Counted from the first letter of the stretch, positions 1 to 10,244 are shown. The stretch: 53,138 bases of DNA from Candidatus Allofournierella merdigallinarum (GCA_019117205.1 DXAC01000093.1:1-53138), one strand, 5' to 3'. Made by a program: numbers and translations. Notes: generated from the sequence alone by a model not told the origin.

Positions 1-127
1 TCAAGATCACCGAATCGAAGCTCTGGAGGCTCATAGCGAAGACCTATCTCCTATGGAGTAAAAATATAATCGGCAGGACGCTTGCGAGTGGGCGAAGGCC
101 GTGGCATCTATAGTGTTGCGATGTTCC
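1..127. other. Unassigned lower-GC left-edge segment
   Basis: This stretch is visibly less GC-rich than the rest of the window and I do not recognise it. On the + strand one frame is open from the left edge to a TAG at 108-110 (about 35 codons, ending GRRPWHL), so it could be the 3' end of a gene cut by the window. Another + frame is open only to a TAA at 59-61. On the - strand an ATG at 34 runs off the left edge. It could equally be the 3' part of a structured RNA: it holds small hairpins (CTCC-TAT-GGAG at about 49-59) and ends directly at a strong terminator. I cannot decide between a gene tail and an RNA gene. Confidence 0.3.
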
Positions 128-173
128 AAAAATCGACAAGCGCCGCCAGGTGCTTGTCGATTTTTATTTTTTT
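128..173 (+). terminator. Intrinsic terminator ending the left-edge transcript
   Basis: A stem formed by AAATCGACAAGC and GCTTGTCGATTT with a short GC-rich loop is followed by a run of T broken by one A (to 173). It reads rightward and terminates whatever enters from the left edge. Confidence 0.85.
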
Positions 174-240
174 GCTCTTCACCAGACCTTACAGGGCGGT
201 TTGGGGCGCGAATACTGCCGGCATGTTCCCGAAATATGAA

Positions 241-276
241 GAATGACCCGGATCAGAGATCCGGGTCGTTCTTTTT
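241..276. terminator. Palindromic terminator
   Basis: GAATGACCCGGATC (241-254), loop AGA, GATCCGGGTCGTTC (258-271) and then five T. The arms differ at one position only. A second terminator 70 bp after the first insulates the large surface-protein gene from upstream transcription. Confidence 0.8.
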
Positions 277-572
277 GCTGGATGCAGCGCAAAGCCCGTT
301 TCCGCCCCGAAAACGCTCCCGTTCGGTGTGGCCCGCTGCCGTTTGATGGGAGCGAGGCGCCCGCGAATTTTTCCTTTTCTCCCCCGTTGCCCGCTTCCGG
401 CGCGCATGGCGAATTTTGCACAGACGGGCGCCAATTCTACACAAAAGTACAAAAGGGACGTTTTTGAAGTTAAACTCAAAGTAACACAGGAAAATCCAGC
501 CGCCGGCACAGCCGCTTCTCCCCTGTCCCGCCGGCGGCAGGCGACACCTTTCCAGCCATTCAGGAGGTCCCC
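277..572. other. Intergenic leader of the surface-protein gene
   Basis: No convincing gene is seen; short frames here are all antisense or lack ribosome sites. The stretch carries the Shine-Dalgarno AGGAGG at 562-567 for the next gene. A weak TTGCAC-N16-TACACA pair at 416-443 is the best promoter-like match, but it agrees with consensus in only half its positions, so I do not call it. Confidence 0.5.
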
Positions 573-3500
573 ATGAAAAAAATGTTCCGCAGGGTCTTAT
601 CTTTTCTTCTTGCCGTTGCCATTGCGGGGTCGGTTTGCCCGACGGGCGTGTTCGCCGCGGACGCCGGCCAGCCGGCGCAGGGCGGCTGCTCCCATGTGTG
701 CGGCGAAGCGTGTGTGCGCCGGGAGCTTGTCTGTACCCTGTCGGAGGGCGACGGCCACACCCACACCGAGGCTTGCTACGCGCTGGTGAACGAGTGTGCC
801 CATGTCCACGACGAGACCTGCGGCGTTTCGCAGCCCCAGCCCACCGCCGAACCGGAGCCCACCGTCGAACCGGAGCCCCCCGCAGTGCCGGAGCCCACGG
901 CCGAGCCAGAGCCGGGACCCACGGCCGAGCCGGAGCCCACGGCTGAGCCCCAGGGCGATGTGATGGAGGATATGGCGGAGGACGCGGCCCCCTCGGACCC
1001 GGACCCCGCCCTGCTGGATCTGGAAACGCTGGTGGAGGAGCAGGGCTTTGCCGCTTTTCGCAGCGTCATGACCCTCACCAGCGGCCTTTCCGGCAGCACC
1101 ATCCTGGTGGGGGAGGACAACGAGGACAACGCCTACAGCGGTAAGCCCGACGGCGACATGGACACGCTGATCAGAAACCGTAATACGCAGCACCCCATCG
1201 AGATGCGGGTGGATGTGCAGGAGGACCAGCTGCCCCAGGAGAGCGCCGTGCTGGCCATCAAGGCCTACGACGTGGACGAGGAATCCGGCGAGATCGACAC
1301 GGTGTATTGGAACGGCGTGGAGATCGGCCGGCTGTCCGGCACCGACAGCAGCTGGAACACCACCATCCTCACGGTGCCCAAAAACCTGATCAAAAGCGGC
1401 GCCAACTGTCTGGAGATCACCGTAAACGACGGCTGGGTGGTCAAGATCGACTGGGTGCAGCTGCTGCTGGATGGCGGCCAAAAAAGTGAAGAGGTGAGCT
1501 CCTTTTCCCTCAAGCTGGGCCAGCCCAGCCAAAGGGGTTCGTCCATGCTGTTCCTCCCGGTGACCGTGGAGCTCCAGGCCCCCGCCGGCAGGAGGTACGA
1601 AACGGAATTTTCCCTGCTGGACGAAGCGGGCAACGCGGTGGCCTCCGCCTTTGGCACCGCGACCAGCAGTGAGCAGACCACCGTTCAGATGACCATAGGC
1701 ACCAAAGATATGCGTTCCGGCAACTACCGGGTGGTGGGCCTGCTCAAGGAGGCGGGCACGGAGCAGATCCTCGCCCAGGACGAGGTGACCTGGTATTACG
1801 ACAAAGCGGACCCCATCAGCCTGAAGCCGTCGCTGAAAATTTCCGCCGCGCCCAGCGACCAGGTGGCCCGGCAGGCGCAGGTGACCATCACCGCGGTGCC
1901 CATGGAGGGCATGACCATCCAAAACATCACCGCCCCGGAGATAGAGGGCGAGCCCTCCAGCTCCACCGGCAGCATCAGCTTCACCGTGGAGCAGAACATA
2001 GCCACCACCAGCGTGGAGGTGACCTACATATGGAACGGGACGCAGCAGACGGCCACCATCCCGGCGTGGGTGAACGTGGACAACATCGACCTTGTGCCCC
2101 CCTCCATCACCTTGGAAGCGCAAACAATGCGGGTGGACGCGGAAAAGACCGACGACCAGGTGCGTCAGCAGGTGCTGGACCAGGCCACCATCACCGACCA
2201 GCTATCGGCGGGCGGCAACGAATTGTACGCCGGCGTGGCCAGCGTGGAGTGTGAGCTGGACACCCGGAACATCGCCGCCACCGGCGGCACCATCACCGTC
2301 ACCGCCACCGACTACGCCGGCAACACCGCCCAGGCGACGGTGAACATCGAGCCCATCGCCCCGCCGCTGCAGCTGGAGCAGCCCGTCGCCACAAGGCAGG
2401 GCGAGACAAACACATTCTCCCTTTCCGCCGCGCTGATCTCCACCGGCGGCGGGACCGCCAGCGAGACCGGCTTTGTCTGGGGCACCATGCAGACCCCCAC
2501 CCGCAGCCTGAACAACGGGAGTTCCGCCTCCAGCCCCGCGGCGCAGGCGGGAGAGAGCATCACCGCCACCGCCACGGTGGTGGACGGTGTGAATTACTAT
2601 GCCCGGGCCTATGTGGTGGTGGACGGCGTCACCTATTACAGCCCCCAGACGAGCTTTTCCATCGGCGCCAAAAGCTACGGCACGATATCCATTCAAAACA
2701 ACGGCGACAACACTTTCACCATGCACCGCGAGGGCGGCACAGACGGGGCCCAGCGGGTGTATTACCGCACGGTGAACGGCTCGGCGGTGGGAGGTACCCA
2801 CTTTGTCCACAAAAGCAGCAGCGTCCTGCTGCGAGACGGGCAGGCCAGCGCTACCATCACCATTGAAGAAAATGATGTGAACAGCATTTTCTATTCCGGC
2901 GCAACGGCGTATCCCGCCACCGCTTACAGCAACGCGTCCCGCACCTACCAGGTGGAGATATTCAAGGTGGAGGGCAGCGCCGTTATCGGCGACGAAAACT
3001 TCGCCACCCGCACCATGACCGGCAACCAGACGGTGGAGCGCACCCTGTTTGAGGAATACGACGTGAACGGGACCACGGAGCAAACCACCCGGGGCGATAT
3101 GCAGGAGGACGGCCTGGGCTGGGGCGAGAACGATATCGGCACCGCCGCCATCGAGACCGCCAACGTGCGGCAGGACGGGATCGGGTATTGGCAGTACACC
3201 GCCCAGAGCCTGCTCTATTCCATTTCCTTTGACGCCTGTGAGGTGGAAAGCGGTTACCAGGCCATTCAGATCCTGGCGGGAAACACGCTGGACACAAGGG
3301 TGTATCCTTACGAGGGCAGCCTCAGGGGCACGATCGACAACACCGATGTGCAATACGCCGCCCTGTTTGAGCACGGAAAAGACAAGAAAAACACGAGCTA
3401 TCTCTCCTACTGTTTCCCCTGTGCAAGCGGCAATTTCCCCAGCGATTCCACCCTGAAAGCTACCCTATATCACAGCGGCCAGTCGGGAAATACCGTCGCA

Positions 3501-6500
3501 TTCCCCGTGACCACCGCCCAGATCACCACCGGCTTCGGCGCCAGCGGCAAGGGCAGCGACAAATGGAAGACCCAAAACATCGTCCATCACATCCAGATAT
3601 ACGACGCCCAGGAGCCCCAGCCGCTGGGCGTGGCCCCCATGGCGACCGCCACCTACAAGCCCGGCGACCGGGTGACCGTGTCGCTGGTGTTCGACGAGAT
3701 CGTGGACAGCCAAAACAGCAACCTTGACAATGTGCGCCTTGAGACCACCTGGGGCGCCTTTGCATACGCCGGCGGCGGCGACACCAACGTCCTCTACTTC
3801 ACCGGCATCGTGCCGGACGACGCCAGCGGCTATCTCAATGTCCAGGGCATCAGCGGCGCCGGCCTCATCAAGGATATGTGCGACCCCACCGGGACCGCCA
3901 CGAGCGACAGCGTGGAGGACAGCACCTATCGCGGCGCGGACACCACCGCGCCCTCCGTCTCCATCACAGACTCCCAGGTGAGCGACGGCACCGCCAGCGC
4001 CAGGGTGACGGTGACAAATGCCACCACCATGGAGTATGTCTGGACCCAGAGCACCACCCTGCCGGTGAGCGGCTGGCAAAGCTTTGCAAGCGGGGACATC
4101 CTCTCCACCCGGCAGCAGCCGGGCACCACCTGGTACCTGCACGTGCTGGCGCAGTACAGTGACACCGGCGCCTCCACCCACACGTACGAGACGTTCACTT
4201 TCCCCGACGACCCCGCCGCCGCCCCGCCCGACCTGACCGTCTCGGTGGATAACACCGGCTGGGCCAGCGAGCGCATTATCCGGCTGGAATACGCCCCCTC
4301 CACCGCCCGGGTGGTCATGACCAGCCCGGACGGCGCCACCAGGGACGTCACCGGCGACGTCACCGTCACCGAAAACGGCCGGTACGCTTTCACACTGACC
4401 TCGGGCGAGGAGACCCTTGTCCAGACGGTGGAGGTGAAAAACATCGACGTCCAGGCCCCCGTGGCGGAGGACCTCCGCCTGCCTGCCCAGACGGGCACGG
4501 TGGACAGCCTTTCGTTCAGCGCGGTGTTCTCCGACGACGTCTCCGGGCTGAACGCGGTGGAATACTGCTTCGGCGGCTCCGCCACGCCCCCCGCCGACGG
4601 CTGGACCACCGCGCAGGCCGAGAACGGGCGCTGGTTCTTTGAATACACCGCCCGCAGCGACCAGCCGGAAACGGTCTATCTCCACCTGCGCGCCACCGAC
4701 AACGCGGGCAATGTGTACGCCTACACCTCCGGCGCCTACATCGTTCAGGCGCCCGCCGCCGGCGAGCTGACCGTCACCCTTTCCGCCTCCACCCAGGACC
4801 TGACAAGCGGAGACGTGACCCTTACCTGGAAGCTGGGCGGCGCAATGACGGTCCCCTTTACCGTTTACGGCGTGAGCAGCGGCGGCGCCCAGGCCACCTC
4901 GGCCACCATGGGCAGCTTCACCGTCACCCAGAACGGCCTGTACACCGTGGTGGTCACCGACAGCCGGGGCCGCACCGGCCAGGGCTCCATACTGGTGAAC
5001 AACATCGACGTTACGCCTCCCCTGGTCACGGCGGTGGAGGTGGAGGCCGGCTGGACCAACGGCTCCAAGTCCGTCACCCTGGTGGGGCTCACCGACGATC
5101 TCTCCCCCCAGTATGACGACACCGGCAAGGTCACCGGCTACAGCGGCAGCGGCAGCGCCGCGGCGCAGTACAAAAGGTCCGGCGCGGAGGACGGCACGCT
5201 GACCGCCATCACCGGCGACAGCTTCACCGTGAGCGAAAACGGCAGCTACACCCTGGTCCTCACCGACGTGCTGGGCAACAGATCCACCCGGCTGTTCACC
5301 GTGGCGGGCATCGATACTGCCCCGCCCGCGGCGAGCCTTTCCGCCATCCCGGCGGGCTGGCAGGACGCGCCGGTGGACATCACCCTCACTTTCTCGGACG
5401 CTGACAGCGGCGTACAGAGCGTGCAGACCGCCCTTGTCACCGACAGAGTCGCCCCCGGGGCCGGGGAGCTGACCTCTCACCCCACCGCCGGCGGCAGCGT
5501 AACGGTGACGGCCGGGCAGGGCGGGCACTACCTCTACTACAAGGTCACCGACGCCGCCGGCAACGCCACCGACGGCTTCTCCGGCCTCGTCCAGGTGGAC
5601 ACGGTCGCCCCCTCCCTCACCGTCTCCCAAGCCGGCCAGCAGAGCCGGGCCACCCTGACGGTGGCGGTCAGCGGCGGCGAGTCCGGCGCGGCGGCCTGGT
5701 GGGCGGCGAAGGACGGGCAGTATCAGCAGCTCGCCTCCGGTACGCTGACCCTGGATGCGCCGGGCGTCTACCGCTTCAAGGCGGTGAGCGGCGCGGGCGT
5801 TGAGAGCGCCGTGCAGACGGTGACCCTGTACCAGGTGGACTTCGACCTGCCCGCGGGCGTGGACGGCCCCGCCTCTCAGCTGATCCTGGCGGGCGGCAGG
5901 GTGGAAGCGCCCGCCGCCGACCCTGCCCGCACCGGCTACGCCTTTGCCGGCTGGCAGGCGGGCGGCGCGGCCTACGATTTTGGCGCCTCCGTAAGCACCT
6001 CCCTCACCCTCACCGCCGCCTGGACGCTGGACCCGCCCGCCGTGGACATAACGGCGGCCTATAACGGCCAAAGCAGCGGCCAGTTCACCTACAACGGGGG
6101 CGACCTGGTCTTTACCGCCGCCCCCTCCCATGGGGCCGGCGGGATACGCTATACCTACCAGTGGCGGGACGCCGACGGCAACGACATCCCCGGCGCCACC
6201 GGCGCGACCTATGCCGTGACCGCCGCGTCGGCGGGCACCCACCAATATTCCTGCGTCGTCACCGCCACCGACGCCGACGGCCTCTCCGCCGCCGCCACCC
6301 AAACGGCCAGCGCCGCCATTGAAAAGCAGCCGGTGCCCGTACCCGGCGCGGACGACACGGTGTTTGTCTACACCGGCGGCAGCCAGACCTATTCCATCGC
6401 CCCCGACAGCCGCTACACCGTGCGCGGTGACCGGCAGACAAACGCGGGCAGCTACATCGTCACCGTGGCCCTGAACGACACGGCAAACTACCAGTGGGCC

Positions 6501-9500
6501 GACGGCGGCGCCGCCGACCGTGCGTACACTTTCGCCATTCAAAAGGCGGCGGTGCATTTTGCGGTGTCCGACGCGGAGCACGACTACGATGCCGGCGAAC
6601 AGGCCGCCACCGTCACCCCCGGGACAGAGGTGCCCGGCCTGACGGTGAGCGCGGCCGACTACGCCGTTCACTACGAGCAGAACGGCGTGACCGTTGCCCC
6701 GAAAGACGTGGGAAGCTACGACGTGGTCGTCTCGCTGAACAACGCAAACCTCAAATTCACCGGCGAAGAGGACACGGTGCGCCGCAAGGCGGTGGGCAGC
6801 CTCACCATCAACGGCGTGTCCTACCCCGGCGCGGACACCATGGTCTGGCCCGACGCCGCCCCCCTGACCTACGGCCAGGCCCTGGCGGAGAGCGTTTTCT
6901 CCGGCGAGGGCCTGGACACCGCCGGCAGCTATGCCTGGAAGACGCCGGACCTCATCCCCACCGTGGACAACGGCGGCTGTGTGGTGGTGTTCACCCCCAA
7001 TGACGCGAACTACCCCGCCGTGGAACACGTCATCCCGGTGGAGGTGGCCCCTAAAACGCTTACCATCGCCGGCGTCACCGCCCAAAGCCGGGCCTACGAC
7101 CCGGCCAGCACCGCCGTGGCCCTTTCCGGCGGCAGCCTGGAGGGGGTGGTCAGCCGGGAGGGCGTGCCGGACGAGGTGACGCTGGCAGCCGCCGGCGCGG
7201 CGGGCAGCGTGGAAAGCCCCGACGCGGGGCAGACAAAGCCCGTCGCCGTCAGCGGCTACGCCCTTGCGGGCGCGGACGCCGGCAACTACGCCCTGGCCCA
7301 GCCGGACTATGTCACGGTGGACATCGACCCCACCGCGGGCGAGGCCACCCTGACCATGGAAAGCTGGACCTACGGCGACGCGCCCGCAAGCCCGGCGGCG
7401 GCCAGCGCCACCAACGGCGTGGACCACATCACCTGGCGCTACACCGGCACCCTGGCGGACGGCAGCGCCTACGACAGCGACCAGCGCCCCACCGACGCGG
7501 GCGAGTACCAGGTGGAAGCCGTGTTTGCCGCCACGGGCAACTACCTGGCGGTGGAAAAGCAGGCGGCGTTCGCCATTGAAAAGCGCGGCATCTCCGCCAC
7601 CTGGAACGGGCTGGACCTTGTATACAGCGCCACCGCCCAGGCCCCGGAGATCGCCGGGCTCATCGGGGTGCTGCCCGAAGACGCGGCGGAGGTGGCCGCC
7701 TCCGCCCTTGCCAGCGCCGGGACCGACGCCGGCAGCTATTCCGCCCAGGCCCTGCTCACCGGCGGGCGGGCCCACAACTATTCCCTGCAAAACGACACGG
7801 CCCGGTTCACCATACGGCCGGCCCCGGTCAGCTTCCAGCTGGAGGGCGGCGTCGTTTTGTACGACGGCCAGGCCCACGCCGCCCAGGTGACCGCCCAGGC
7901 ACTGGGGCAGCCCTTTACCGCCTTTGAACTGTGCTACCGGGCCGCGGACGGCGAAGAGGTGACCGCGCCGGCGAAGGCGGGCCGCTATCAGGTGCTGGCG
8001 ACCATCACCGACCCCAACTACCGCCACAGCGGCGGGGCGGACGGCAGCGCCAGGGCCATCGGCGTGCTGGAGATCTACAAAGACACCGCGCCCGCTTTAT
8101 ATTCCGTCACATTCCTGCCGGGGGCCCAGGGCGTCACCGGCACGCTGCCCACCCTGCCCCAGGGCATCGCCGGCACCATCCTCACGCTGCCCGGGGCGCA
8201 GACGCTCTCGCTGCCCGGGTACCAGTTCGCCGGCTGGAGCTGCGGCGGCAAGACCTACGGGTCGGGAGCCACGTTCGTCACCCCCGATCGGGACGTGACC
8301 TTTACCGCCCTGTGGGAGCAGGCCTCCGGCGAGATCATCGGCTCGGTGGAGGTGCCGGAGGGCGACGACCTGCTGCCGGTGGAGAACATGGTGATCACCC
8401 TGATACGGGGCAGCGAGCAGATCGCCCAGACCCGCACCGGCGCGGACGGCTCCTTTGCCTTTGACCAGGTGGCCCCGGGGCTGTACGACCTGGTGGCCGT
8501 TTACGGCACCATCGTGCAGACACGTCTGGTGGAGCTGCGCGGCCCGGGCCAGAGCGAATGTGTGATACGGCTGCCCGCCGGCAACACCAACTCGGTGCTC
8601 ACCGTGCAGGACGGCGCGCCGGCGGTGGTGGTGGGCAACCTGGACCGCATCTTCACCTCCCGGCCGGACGAGGTCTACACCGAAGAGGACCGGGCCCTGG
8701 TGGAAAGCGGCGGCACGGTGGAGGTCCACATGACGGTGGCCCGCACCCTCCCCGCGGCCGACAGCCCGCTGACCAGCGCCATCCAGGCGCTGCCGGGCGG
8801 CGTCTGGCAGGGCATCACGCTGGACGTGACGCTGGACAAACGGCGGCAGACGGCAGACGGCGCCGGCCTGGGAGTGCAGCCCATCTCCGAGGCCAACCTG
8901 CTGGTGGAGATCGTGGTGCCCCTGGAGGGCGAGCTGCAAAACTGCCAGAGCTACCGGGTGCTGCGCCAGCACGAGGGCGCGGTGGATGAGTTGAAGACCA
9001 CCGCGAACCAGTGGGGCGAGTACTACTGCCTCAACGAGGACCGCACCGCCCTGACCATCTTCGCAAGGCAGTTCTCCCTGTATTCCATCCTCTCCTCCAA
9101 CGCCTCGGCGGACGAGGGCGGCACGCCCCAGCCCACGCCGCAGCCCACCCCGCTGCCGGCGCTGACGCAGGATACCGCCGCCGGCGCGCAGGCGGAGGCG
9201 GATGACCAGACCGGGCCCGCGCCGACGCCCGCGCCGACGCCCGCGCCGGAGGCCACCGCCGAGCCCGCCCCCGCCGGGGCGCAGACGGAGCCCGGCGATG
9301 AGTCGCCCCGGGAGGCTGACGCCTCCGCGGGCGGCAGGCCGTTCGTGCTGTTCAGCGCCATCGCCGCGCTGGCGGGCCTGCTGCTGGTGCTGCTGGGCAC
9401 CAGCCGGGGCAAGGCGCGGCTGGCCGCCGCCGCCTGCGCGGCCGCGGCGCTGGTGCTCGCCCTGGTCACCACCGGCTGGAGCGGCCTTGCCCTGGCGGAC

Positions 9501-9590
9501 CTGTGGACGGCGCCCATCGCGCTGCTGGCCGCCGCCGCGGGCTGCCTTGCCCGCTGGCCCCGGCGCCAGGCGGAGGACACGCCGCAATGA
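573..9590 (+). CDS. Giant secreted surface protein with Ig-like, InlB-type and YDG/MBG-like modules
   Basis: A 3005-residue protein expected on the cell surface. Residues 1-28 are a signal peptide (MKKMFRR, hydrophobic core, cleavage after VFA). Residues 39-83 are a Cys/His-rich segment containing HTHTEACY, common near the N-terminus of Clostridia surface proteins. Residues 87-129 are a Pro-Glu spacer. Then come a Calx-beta-like stretch (about 701-770) and Ig-like modules that end in NGxYTxxxTD and join through NIDxxPP linkers (near 504, 1290, 1477, 1579). InlB B-type repeats with GYxFAGW lie near 1752-1822 and 2510-2585; YDG/MBG-like modules with AGNY lie around 1900-2500; a carboxypeptidase-regulatory-like fold is near 2586-2670. 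A PTPAPTP spacer precedes three hydrophobic helices (2923-3003). No LPXTG sortase motif is present, so anchoring is probably by the C-terminal helices. AGGAGG lies 5 bases before the ATG. Role inferred: adhesin or stalk; ligand unknown. Confidence 0.9.
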   Translation: MKKMFRRVLSFLLAVAIAGSVCPTGVFAADAGQPAQGGCSHVCGEACVRRELVCTLSEGDGHTHTEACYALVNECAHVHDETCGVSQPQPTAEPEPTVEPEPPAVPEPTAEPEPGPTAEPEPTAEPQGDVMEDMAEDAAPSDPDPALLDLETLVEEQGFAAFRSVMTLTSGLSGSTILVGEDNEDNAYSGKPDGDMDTLIRNRNTQHPIEMRVDVQEDQLPQESAVLAIKAYDVDEESGEIDTVYWNGVEIGRLSGTDSSWNTTILTVPKNLIKSGANCLEITVNDGWVVKIDWVQLLLDGGQKSEEVSSFSLKLGQPSQRGSSMLFLPVTVELQAPAGRRYETEFSLLDEAGNAVASAFGTATSSEQTTVQMTIGTKDMRSGNYRVVGLLKEAGTEQILAQDEVTWYYDKADPISLKPSLKISAAPSDQVARQAQVTITAVPMEGMTIQNITAPEIEGEPSSSTGSISFTVEQNIATTSVEVTYIWNGTQQTATIPAWVNVDNIDLVPPSITLEAQTMRVDAEKTDDQVRQQVLDQATITDQLSAGGNELYAGVASVECELDTRNIAATGGTITVTATDYAGNTAQATVNIEPIAPPLQLEQPVATRQGETNTFSLSAALISTGGGTASETGFVWGTMQTPTRSLNNGSSASSPAAQAGESITATATVVDGVNYYARAYVVVDGVTYYSPQTSFSIGAKSYGTISIQNNGDNTFTMHREGGTDGAQRVYYRTVNGSAVGGTHFVHKSSSVLLRDGQASATITIEENDVNSIFYSGATAYPATAYSNASRTYQVEIFKVEGSAVIGDENFATRTMTGNQTVERTLFEEYDVNGTTEQTTRGDMQEDGLGWGENDIGTAAIETANVRQDGIGYWQYTAQSLLYSISFDACEVESGYQAIQILAGNTLDTRVYPYEGSLRGTIDNTDVQYAALFEHGKDKKNTSYLSYCFPCASGNFPSDSTLKATLYHSGQSGNTVAFPVTTAQITTGFGASGKGSDKWKTQNIVHHIQIYDAQEPQPLGVAPMATATYKPGDRVTVSLVFDEIVDSQNSNLDNVRLETTWGAFAYAGGGDTNVLYFTGIVPDDASGYLNVQGISGAGLIKDMCDPTGTATSDSVEDSTYRGADTTAPSVSITDSQVSDGTASARVTVTNATTMEYVWTQSTTLPVSGWQSFASGDILSTRQQPGTTWYLHVLAQYSDTGASTHTYETFTFPDDPAAAPPDLTVSVDNTGWASERIIRLEYAPSTARVVMTSPDGATRDVTGDVTVTENGRYAFTLTSGEETLVQTVEVKNIDVQAPVAEDLRLPAQTGTVDSLSFSAVFSDDVSGLNAVEYCFGGSATPPADGWTTAQAENGRWFFEYTARSDQPETVYLHLRATDNAGNVYAYTSGAYIVQAPAAGELTVTLSASTQDLTSGDVTLTWKLGGAMTVPFTVYGVSSGGAQATSATMGSFTVTQNGLYTVVVTDSRGRTGQGSILVNNIDVTPPLVTAVEVEAGWTNGSKSVTLVGLTDDLSPQYDDTGKVTGYSGSGSAAAQYKRSGAEDGTLTAITGDSFTVSENGSYTLVLTDVLGNRSTRLFTVAGIDTAPPAASLSAIPAGWQDAPVDITLTFSDADSGVQSVQTALVTDRVAPGAGELTSHPTAGGSVTVTAGQGGHYLYYKVTDAAGNATDGFSGLVQVDTVAPSLTVSQAGQQSRATLTVAVSGGESGAAAWWAAKDGQYQQLASGTLTLDAPGVYRFKAVSGAGVESAVQTVTLYQVDFDLPAGVDGPASQLILAGGRVEAPAADPARTGYAFAGWQAGGAAYDFGASVSTSLTLTAAWTLDPPAVDITAAYNGQSSGQFTYNGGDLVFTAAPSHGAGGIRYTYQWRDADGNDIPGATGATYAVTAASAGTHQYSCVVTATDADGLSAAATQTASAAIEKQPVPVPGADDTVFVYTGGSQTYSIAPDSRYTVRGDRQTNAGSYIVTVALNDTANYQWADGGAADRAYTFAIQKAAVHFAVSDAEHDYDAGEQAATVTPGTEVPGLTVSAADYAVHYEQNGVTVAPKDVGSYDVVVSLNNANLKFTGEEDTVRRKAVGSLTINGVSYPGADTMVWPDAAPLTYGQALAESVFSGEGLDTAGSYAWKTPDLIPTVDNGGCVVVFTPNDANYPAVEHVIPVEVAPKTLTIAGVTAQSRAYDPASTAVALSGGSLEGVVSREGVPDEVTLAAAGAAGSVESPDAGQTKPVAVSGYALAGADAGNYALAQPDYVTVDIDPTAGEATLTMESWTYGDAPASPAAASATNGVDHITWRYTGTLADGSAYDSDQRPTDAGEYQVEAVFAATGNYLAVEKQAAFAIEKRGISATWNGLDLVYSATAQAPEIAGLIGVLPEDAAEVAASALASAGTDAGSYSAQALLTGGRAHNYSLQNDTARFTIRPAPVSFQLEGGVVLYDGQAHAAQVTAQALGQPFTAFELCYRAADGEEVTAPAKAGRYQVLATITDPNYRHSGGADGSARAIGVLEIYKDTAPALYSVTFLPGAQGVTGTLPTLPQGIAGTILTLPGAQTLSLPGYQFAGWSCGGKTYGSGATFVTPDRDVTFTALWEQASGEIIGSVEVPEGDDLLPVENMVITLIRGSEQIAQTRTGADGSFAFDQVAPGLYDLVAVYGTIVQTRLVELRGPGQSECVIRLPAGNTNSVLTVQDGAPAVVVGNLDRIFTSRPDEVYTEEDRALVESGGTVEVHMTVARTLPAADSPLTSAIQALPGGVWQGITLDVTLDKRRQTADGAGLGVQPISEANLLVEIVVPLEGELQNCQSYRVLRQHEGAVDELKTTANQWGEYYCLNEDRTALTIFARQFSLYSILSSNASADEGGTPQPTPQPTPLPALTQDTAAGAQAEADDQTGPAPTPAPTPAPEATAEPAPAGAQTEPGDESPREADASAGGRPFVLFSAIAALAGLLLVLLGTSRGKARLAAAACAAAALVLALVTTGWSGLALADLWTAPIALLAAAAGCLARWPRRQAEDTPQ

Positions 9591-9678
9591 CCCGCTGCCG
9601 GCGCGCCGCCAGGGCGCGCCGGCAAACACAAAGACGGCCGCCGGGCGGCCGACTGCCTGAGCCGGGAGGACAAAGACC

Positions 9679-10179
9679 ATGTTTGCTGCAATGCGCCGCA
9701 AAAAACAGCTGTTGCGCGCCGAAGACACCGCCGCCGTGCTAGCGCAGGGCACCAGCGGGGTGCTGGCCCTTTCGGACGCCGGGGGCTACCCCTACGCCGT
9801 GCCGCTGAGCTATGTGTTCCACGGGGGCAGGCTCTACTTCCACTGCGCCAAAAGCGGCCACAAGCTGGACCTTATCCGCCGGGACCCCAGAGCCTCGTTC
9901 TGCGTCATCGACCGGGACCAGGTGGTGCCCGCCGAGTACACCACCTATTTCCGCAGCGTCATCGCCTTTGGCACCCTGCGGGTGCTGGAGGACGAGGGGG
10001 AAAAGCGGGCGGCCATCGAGGCGCTGGCAAAAAAATACGCCCCCGACGACACCCCCGAGGGGCTGGATGCCGCCATCCGGCGGGACTGGGAGCCCCTGTG
10101 TATGCTGGAGATGACCATCGACCACCTCGCCGGCAAGGAGGCCATCGAGCTGGCGCGGGCGCGACAGGGCGAAACATAA
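9679..10179 (+). CDS. Pyridoxamine 5'-phosphate oxidase-family FMN-binding protein (NimA-like)
   Basis: A 166-residue protein of the FMN-binding split-barrel fold. The N-terminal half shows the family pattern of a YPYAVPLSY strand followed by LYFHCAKSGHK, where flavin phosphate is usually held, then FCVIDRD and a later RSVIAFG strand. Relatives are annotated as pyridoxamine 5'-phosphate oxidase-like or 5-nitroimidazole resistance (NimA) proteins; the substrate here cannot be told from sequence. GGAGG at 9664-9668 fits the ATG. It follows the surface-protein gene by about 90 bp with no terminator seen between them, so it may be read from the same transcript. A terminator shared with the convergent ECF gene follows it. 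Confidence 0.85.
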   Translation: MFAAMRRKKQLLRAEDTAAVLAQGTSGVLALSDAGGYPYAVPLSYVFHGGRLYFHCAKSGHKLDLIRRDPRASFCVIDRDQVVPAEYTTYFRSVIAFGTLRVLEDEGEKRAAIEALAKKYAPDDTPEGLDAAIRRDWEPLCMLEMTIDHLAGKEAIELARARQGET

Positions 10180-10180
10180 A

Positions 10181-10222
10181 GCGGGAGGCCGCCCCGGCGG
10201 GGCGGCCTCCCGTTTGCTGTTT
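10181..10222. terminator. Bidirectional terminator between convergent genes
   Basis: GCGGGAGGCCGCC pairs with GGCGGCCTCCCG around a short CCGGCG loop; T-rich tracts lie on both sides (TTTGCTGTTTT rightward, TTTATGTTT leftward). Confidence 0.8.
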
Positions 10223-10244
10223 TATCCTGCCGGCCGGGGCGTCT

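Noticed and set aside
416..443. TTGCAC-N16-TACACA as promoter of the surface-protein gene
   Set aside because: Each hexamer matches consensus at only about three positions; not better than chance in an AT-richer patch.
840..957. CCGAGCCGGAGCCCAC-type tandem repeats as a CRISPR-like or satellite array
   Set aside because: They encode the Pro-Glu spacer of the surface protein in frame; there are no unique spacers.
597..9752. Very long antisense reading frames (for example 3465-8027 on the - strand, 1520 codons) opposite the surface-protein gene
   Set aside because: High GC and third-position bias leave the opposite frames open; their translations are compositionally odd (Gly, His, Arg, Val-rich), lack ribosome sites and match no family.
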